Shown here in pieces: positions 5,159 through 7,597 of a DNA stretch of 7,597 nucleotides (the stretch's first letter is position 1; each line of letters begins with the position of its first letter). Below the pieces are notes generated by a model that was not told where the DNA came from, ran no database searches, and saw only the letters and a list, made by a program, of their open reading frames with translations. The stretch lies in contig DMYK01000579.1 in NCBI GenBank assembly GCA_003483675.1, forward strand, positions 1-7,597. Direction: 5' to 3'. The stretch is from Microcoleaceae cyanobacterium UBA11344 (GTDB lineage Bacteria; Cyanobacteriota; Cyanobacteriia; Cyanobacteriales; Microcoleaceae). The translations under genes and the position numbers were made by a program.

Positions 5159-5255
5159 AGGACTTACGCAAAGCCTAGGTGTCATGCTGAGTGAAACGTA
5201 GTGCAGCGAAGCATCTCTGAGCTTCTTCAGAATTACGTTAAAATGCGTAGGTCCT
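5159..5255. mobile_element. MITE-like element, 97 bp, with 12-bp terminal inverted repeats
   Basis: The left end aggacttacgca (5159-5170) and right end tgcgtaggtcct (5244-5255) are inverted repeats matching at 11 of 12 positions. The interior has no coding capacity; it contains an ATGCT...AGCAT pair (about 5184-5214) of the GTCATGCTGAG...GAAGCATCT type. Ends of the AGGACTTACGCA type are, from memory, widespread in cyanobacterial non-autonomous elements mobilised by a transposase in trans. Heptamer-like sequence on both sides suggests insertion into such a tract. No clear target-site duplication was found. Confidence 0.7.
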
Positions 5256-5270
5256 CTTTGAGATTTGAGA

Positions 5271-5456
5271 TTTATCCCACAGATGAATCCGGGTGCTTGT
5301 TGTCAGGATGCGGAGCTTTTATGTGTCTCCACGGCCGGCCTCCGGGGGCAAGAGACTAAATTGCTTTCGGTCATAAGTCAGTTGCTGTAGCAGCGGGTTT
5401 TACCAGGAACATTTGCTGCAATAAAAGGAGATAATTATATTATTAATGCGTCAGTC
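5271..5456. other. Non-coding spacer with a GC-rich hairpin
   Basis: A hairpin is closed by GTCTC (5325-5329) and GAGAC (5352-5356), with CCGG-CCT-CCGG inside. It stands out as GC-rich within an AT-rich spacer. It lies between the converging J-domain/pentapeptide and PEP-CTERM genes and could end either transcript, though no T-run follows on either strand. An AAAAGGAG at 5422-5429 resembles a Shine-Dalgarno site, but the reading frame after it is antisense to the PEP-CTERM gene. I see no gene here. Confidence 0.4.
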
Positions 5457-6338
5457 CTATTTTAATTCCTTGCGCCGATCGCGCAATTTTCGCGCTGCTG
5501 TAAGCATAGCACCTCCCGCCATCAAGCCTCCCACAGTCATCGGTTCGGGAACCGCCTCGGCTTTTTTGGTTCCCAGAGAACCGCCTTTAATAAACACAGC
5601 AGAATCTAAATTGCCATCCCCCACATCTTTAATGCGGATGCTGAGAATATTCGTCTGATTTTGCTTGAGCAAACCCTCAAAACCTAAAACTTTAGTAAAA
5701 CCGTCCAGCTTAATAATATTAGCAGCAAGACCTGTCAGGCTTGGGTTGTTGATATAATCCGGGTGATCTGTAGAGCGATTATTTGGATCGGGAACCAGAT
5801 TATTAATCGTAACTGCTTGGCCACCGCTCAACTTTGCCAAATTACTGCCATTCAGCAACAGTTCAAAATCGTCATTAAATTCAGAACCGCCGAACTCAGG
5901 AAACTCCTCGGAACCAAATACATATTCAAAGAACAACTTTTCAGCCCTAGAGTCAGCAAAAAAGCTGAGGTCTAGCTGAGTCAAATCGCCAGCTTCGCCC
6001 CTTGACCCCAAGTCAGTGTTTAAATCAGTGCCGTTGATCATTAAGTTATCTTGGAGATTCCTGCCCGGTATATCGGTGACTCTGCCAGTGCTGAGAACAA
6101 CACCTGACTGCAAACCGAAGGGGTCATTTGTAAAAGTACCAAAAGCAGCACTATTTCCAGTAACTGAAACAGAGAAATTACTCAATCCCACTGTATTAGT
6201 TCCCAACAACTGGTTTTTTAAAGTCTCGGTGTTATTGGTTGCACCTACAGAAAATGCCATTGCGGGTGCGGTCAACAAGCTGAAAGCAGCAGCGGTGAAT
6301 GTAGCAGTTAAGGCAGCAATTCTATGAGGACTGAGCAT
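5457..6338 (-). CDS. Secreted PEP-CTERM protein with choice-of-anchor-L-like domain
   Basis: From ATG 6338 the product has 293 residues. A GTG at 6377 would add 13 residues ahead of the signal peptide; ATG is preferred because MLSPHRIAALTATF begins a normal signal peptide, with likely cleavage after AMA (residue 28). The mature part matches the choice-of-anchor L pattern: an early LLGTNTVGLSNFSVSVTG-type segment, GTFTND and SGVVLSTG (67-85), FFEYVFGSEEFPEFGGSEFNDDF (136-158), and IRIKDVGDGNLDSAVFIKGG (234-253). The C-terminus has VPEP (263-266), a short hydrophobic stretch and a basic end ARKLRDRRK, the PEP-CTERM sorting tag. PEP-CTERM proteins are cut by exosortase and exported, usually in exopolysaccharide-producing bacteria. 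An adhesive or sheath role is inferred. No exosortase gene lies in the window. The gene appears monocistronic, with an operator-like inverted repeat upstream. Confidence 0.9.
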   Translation of the reverse strand: MLSPHRIAALTATFTAAAFSLLTAPAMAFSVGATNNTETLKNQLLGTNTVGLSNFSVSVTGNSAAFGTFTNDPFGLQSGVVLSTGRVTDIPGRNLQDNLMINGTDLNTDLGSRGEAGDLTQLDLSFFADSRAEKLFFEYVFGSEEFPEFGGSEFNDDFELLLNGSNLAKLSGGQAVTINNLVPDPNNRSTDHPDYINNPSLTGLAANIIKLDGFTKVLGFEGLLKQNQTNILSIRIKDVGDGNLDSAVFIKGGSLGTKKAEAVPEPMTVGGLMAGGAMLTAARKLRDRRKELK

Positions 6339-6391
6339 ATTTTTATTGCTAAAATCATAGCTTTGAATTAAATCCACACTATTATGATTAC

Positions 6392-6424
6392 ATTATATAT
6401 TGGTAAAGTATAGTCCTTTACCAA
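6392..6424 (-). promoter_or_regulatory. Candidate promoter and operator of the PEP-CTERM gene
   Basis: A perfect inverted repeat TTGGTAAAG / CTTTACCAA (6400-6408 and 6416-6424), with a 7-bp spacer, lies directly upstream of a minus-strand TATAAT (6397-6392). The repeat covers the -35 and spacer region and no consensus -35 is visible, so a bound regulator could activate or block. The predicted leader is about 45 nt to ATG 6338. The symmetry is seen; the function is inferred. Confidence 0.45.
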
Positions 6425-6507
6425 GAATTTACAACTACGTGTTTATACGGAGATTACTATTAATTTGTGTTCAGTAATTCTGGGCTTTGAGTTAGCTAAT
6501 CAATCTC

Positions 6508-6536
6508 AAAAAAAAAATTATAGCTGCCAAACTATA
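6508..6536 (-). terminator. Possible intrinsic terminator for the gamma-glutamyltransferase gene
   Basis: On the minus strand a short stem TATAG / CTATA (6536-6532 with 6523-6519), with an 8-nt loop, is followed by AA and ten T (6517-6508). The stem is weak and AT-rich, but the T10 tract is striking. It lies about 70 nt beyond the stop of the gamma-glutamyltransferase gene and upstream of the PEP-CTERM promoter. Confidence 0.4.
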
Positions 6537-6604
6537 GATACACAGGCTAATAATTTAGATCCAGTTGTGCGATCGACAATCAGCATCGAGGGCGGGTTTT
6601 TCTA

Positions 6605-7597
6605 TTAGATAACATTCAAAAACCCCCTGGCCGCCCCTTCCCCGCGCCGATCGACTGCCCCCTCCAACCAACCATCAGACGTGAGGACGATCGCATTCGC
6701 ATTTCCCCAACCCTCGCCTTCCTGAATCTGGTGTCCCCGTCGCCGCAACTCCGAAAGCGTCGCAGCCTCAAAACCTCCCCGTTCCACCATCAGGCGATCG
6801 GGCCGCCACTGATGGTGAATCCGGGGTGCAGATACAGCCTCATCGACATTCATGTCGTAAACCAACACATTCAACACAATTTGCAGCACCGTGGTAATAA
6901 TCGTGCTGCCTCCGGGAGAGCCCGCAGCGAGGCGAAATTTGCCATTTTCCGTCACAATAATCGGCGTCATGCTGGATAAAGGAGTTTTCCCAGGGGCGAT
7001 CGAATTTGCTTCGTCGCCCACTAAACCAAACAAATTCGGCACTCCCGCAGCCGCTGCAAAATCGTCCATCTCATTGTTGAGCAAAATTCCCGTACCGGCA
7101 GCCACAGCCCCAGCCCCAAAACCGCCATTCACCGTAAACGTCAAACTCACAACATTGCGCTCTTTGTCAACTACCGTCAGGTGTGTAGTTTCGGGAGACT
7201 CGTGCACAAATCGGCTCAAAGTTTGAGCATCAACAGCCTTTACCTCGCTGGAAGGTTTGGCTTTCGACATCTGGATTTGCGATCGCCTCAATTTGGCATA
7301 GCTACGGCTAGTCAGAGCTTTGACAGGGACATTGACAAAATCTGGATCGCCCAAATGCTCAGATCGATCGGCATAAGCAATCCGCATACTTTCTGCCAGT
7401 AAATGCAAGGTGTCTGGACTTTTAGGGCCCAACATCTTTAAATCCGTATCGCCAATCATATTTAAGATTTGCAGCAAATGAACGCCACCGGAAGAAGGAG
7501 GCGACATCGCGCAAATTTGGTAAGTGCGGAAGTTGCCGCAAACCGGATTTCGCCAAATCGGTGTATAGTGTTTCAGGTCTTCGAGAGTAATCAGGCC
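6605..7597 (-). CDS. ggt: Gamma-glutamyltransferase, C-terminal part (5' end outside the window)
   Basis: 330 residues are visible from the right edge to the TAA at 6605-6607; full-length enzymes are about 530-580. The enzyme cleaves gamma-glutamyl bonds, mainly of glutathione, and transfers or hydrolyses the glutamyl group; it self-cleaves into large and small subunits. The nucleophile is the first Thr of TTHLTVVD (codon at 7189-7187), giving a small subunit of 194 residues, close to the E. coli enzyme's 190. Further family motifs are MSPPSSGG (visible residues 31-38), NNEMDDF, the PLSSMTP oxyanion/substrate segment, GSPGGSTIITTVLQ and APRIHHQW. Nothing is broken in the visible part. Signal peptide and start lie outside, so periplasmic location is presumed from the family. 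The 30 residues upstream of the first in-frame ATG (7507) continue the family alignment, so that ATG is internal. Confidence 0.95.
   Translation of the reverse strand, partial: GLITLEDLKHYTPIWRNPVCGNFRTYQICAMSPPSSGGVHLLQILNMIGDTDLKMLGPKSPDTLHLLAESMRIAYADRSEHLGDPDFVNVPVKALTSRSYAKLRRSQIQMSKAKPSSEVKAVDAQTLSRFVHESPETTHLTVVDKERNVVSLTFTVNGGFGAGAVAAGTGILLNNEMDDFAAAAGVPNLFGLVGDEANSIAPGKTPLSSMTPIIVTENGKFRLAAGSPGGSTIITTVLQIVLNVLVYDMNVDEAVSAPRIHHQWRPDRLMVERGGFEAATLSELRRRGHQIQEGEGWGNANAIVLTSDGWLEGAVDRRGEGAARGFLNVI

Noticed and set aside
5446..5658. Plus-strand frame of 70 residues after an AAAAGGAG
   Set aside because: It is antisense to the PEP-CTERM gene tail; the purine-rich site is 16 nt from the ATG, too far, and the peptide has no recognisable features.
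6016..6327. Plus-strand frame of 103 residues
   Set aside because: It is antisense to the secreted PEP-CTERM protein, whose signal peptide, domain and sorting tag make the minus strand the coding one.

Overview
The window looks like chromosomal DNA from a filamentous cyanobacterium, probably of the Oscillatoria/Microcoleus type. This is inferred from perfect HIP1 octamers (GCGATCGC at 64-71, 2191-2198 and 7279-7286) and many partial CGATCG sites. Intergenic spaces full of short cyanobacterial-type repeats, a DUF3120-type membrane protein and a J-domain/pentapeptide-repeat protein point the same way. The genus is an inference; no rRNA or other taxonomic marker is present.

Layout, left to right. 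(1) A divergent ferrochelatase-family gene on the minus strand runs off the left edge, ending in a His-rich tail. (2) A repeat-bearing spacer follows (about 1137-1586) with a MITE-like palindromic element, stem-loops and a candidate promoter. (3) A plus-strand pair encodes a small alpha/beta-hydrolase-like protein and a seven-helix DUF3120-type membrane protein; they overlap by 8 bp and look translationally coupled. (4) A spacer (2890-3187) is almost wholly repeats: two 71-bp direct repeats with 10-bp internal periodicity, a perfect 15-bp-arm palindrome and five heptamers that reach almost to the next start codon. (5) A canonical alpha/beta hydrolase gene ends at a good terminator. (6) A J-domain + Q/H/N-rich repeat + pentapeptide-repeat gene spans 4158-5100 and is split by one extra base inside its 15-bp tandem repeat. 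(7) A spacer (5101-5456) holds degenerate heptamers apparently interrupted by a 97-bp MITE, then a GC-rich hairpin. (8) A minus-strand secreted PEP-CTERM protein with a choice-of-anchor-L-like domain has an inverted-repeat operator candidate upstream. (9) The C-terminal part of gamma-glutamyltransferase lies on the minus strand and runs off the right edge.

The genes do not form one pathway. Apart from the coupled hydrolase/DUF3120 pair, they look like independently transcribed units separated by repeats. The item most worth following is the J-domain gene: its prion-like HQNTQ repeat contains fourteen units, thirteen of 15 nt and one of 16 nt. The odd unit shifts the frame and cuts off the pentapeptide domain; without the extra base, one 313-residue frame is restored. 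I found no CRISPR array, tRNA, rRNA, transposase or phage gene, and no clear multi-gene defence or biosynthetic system.
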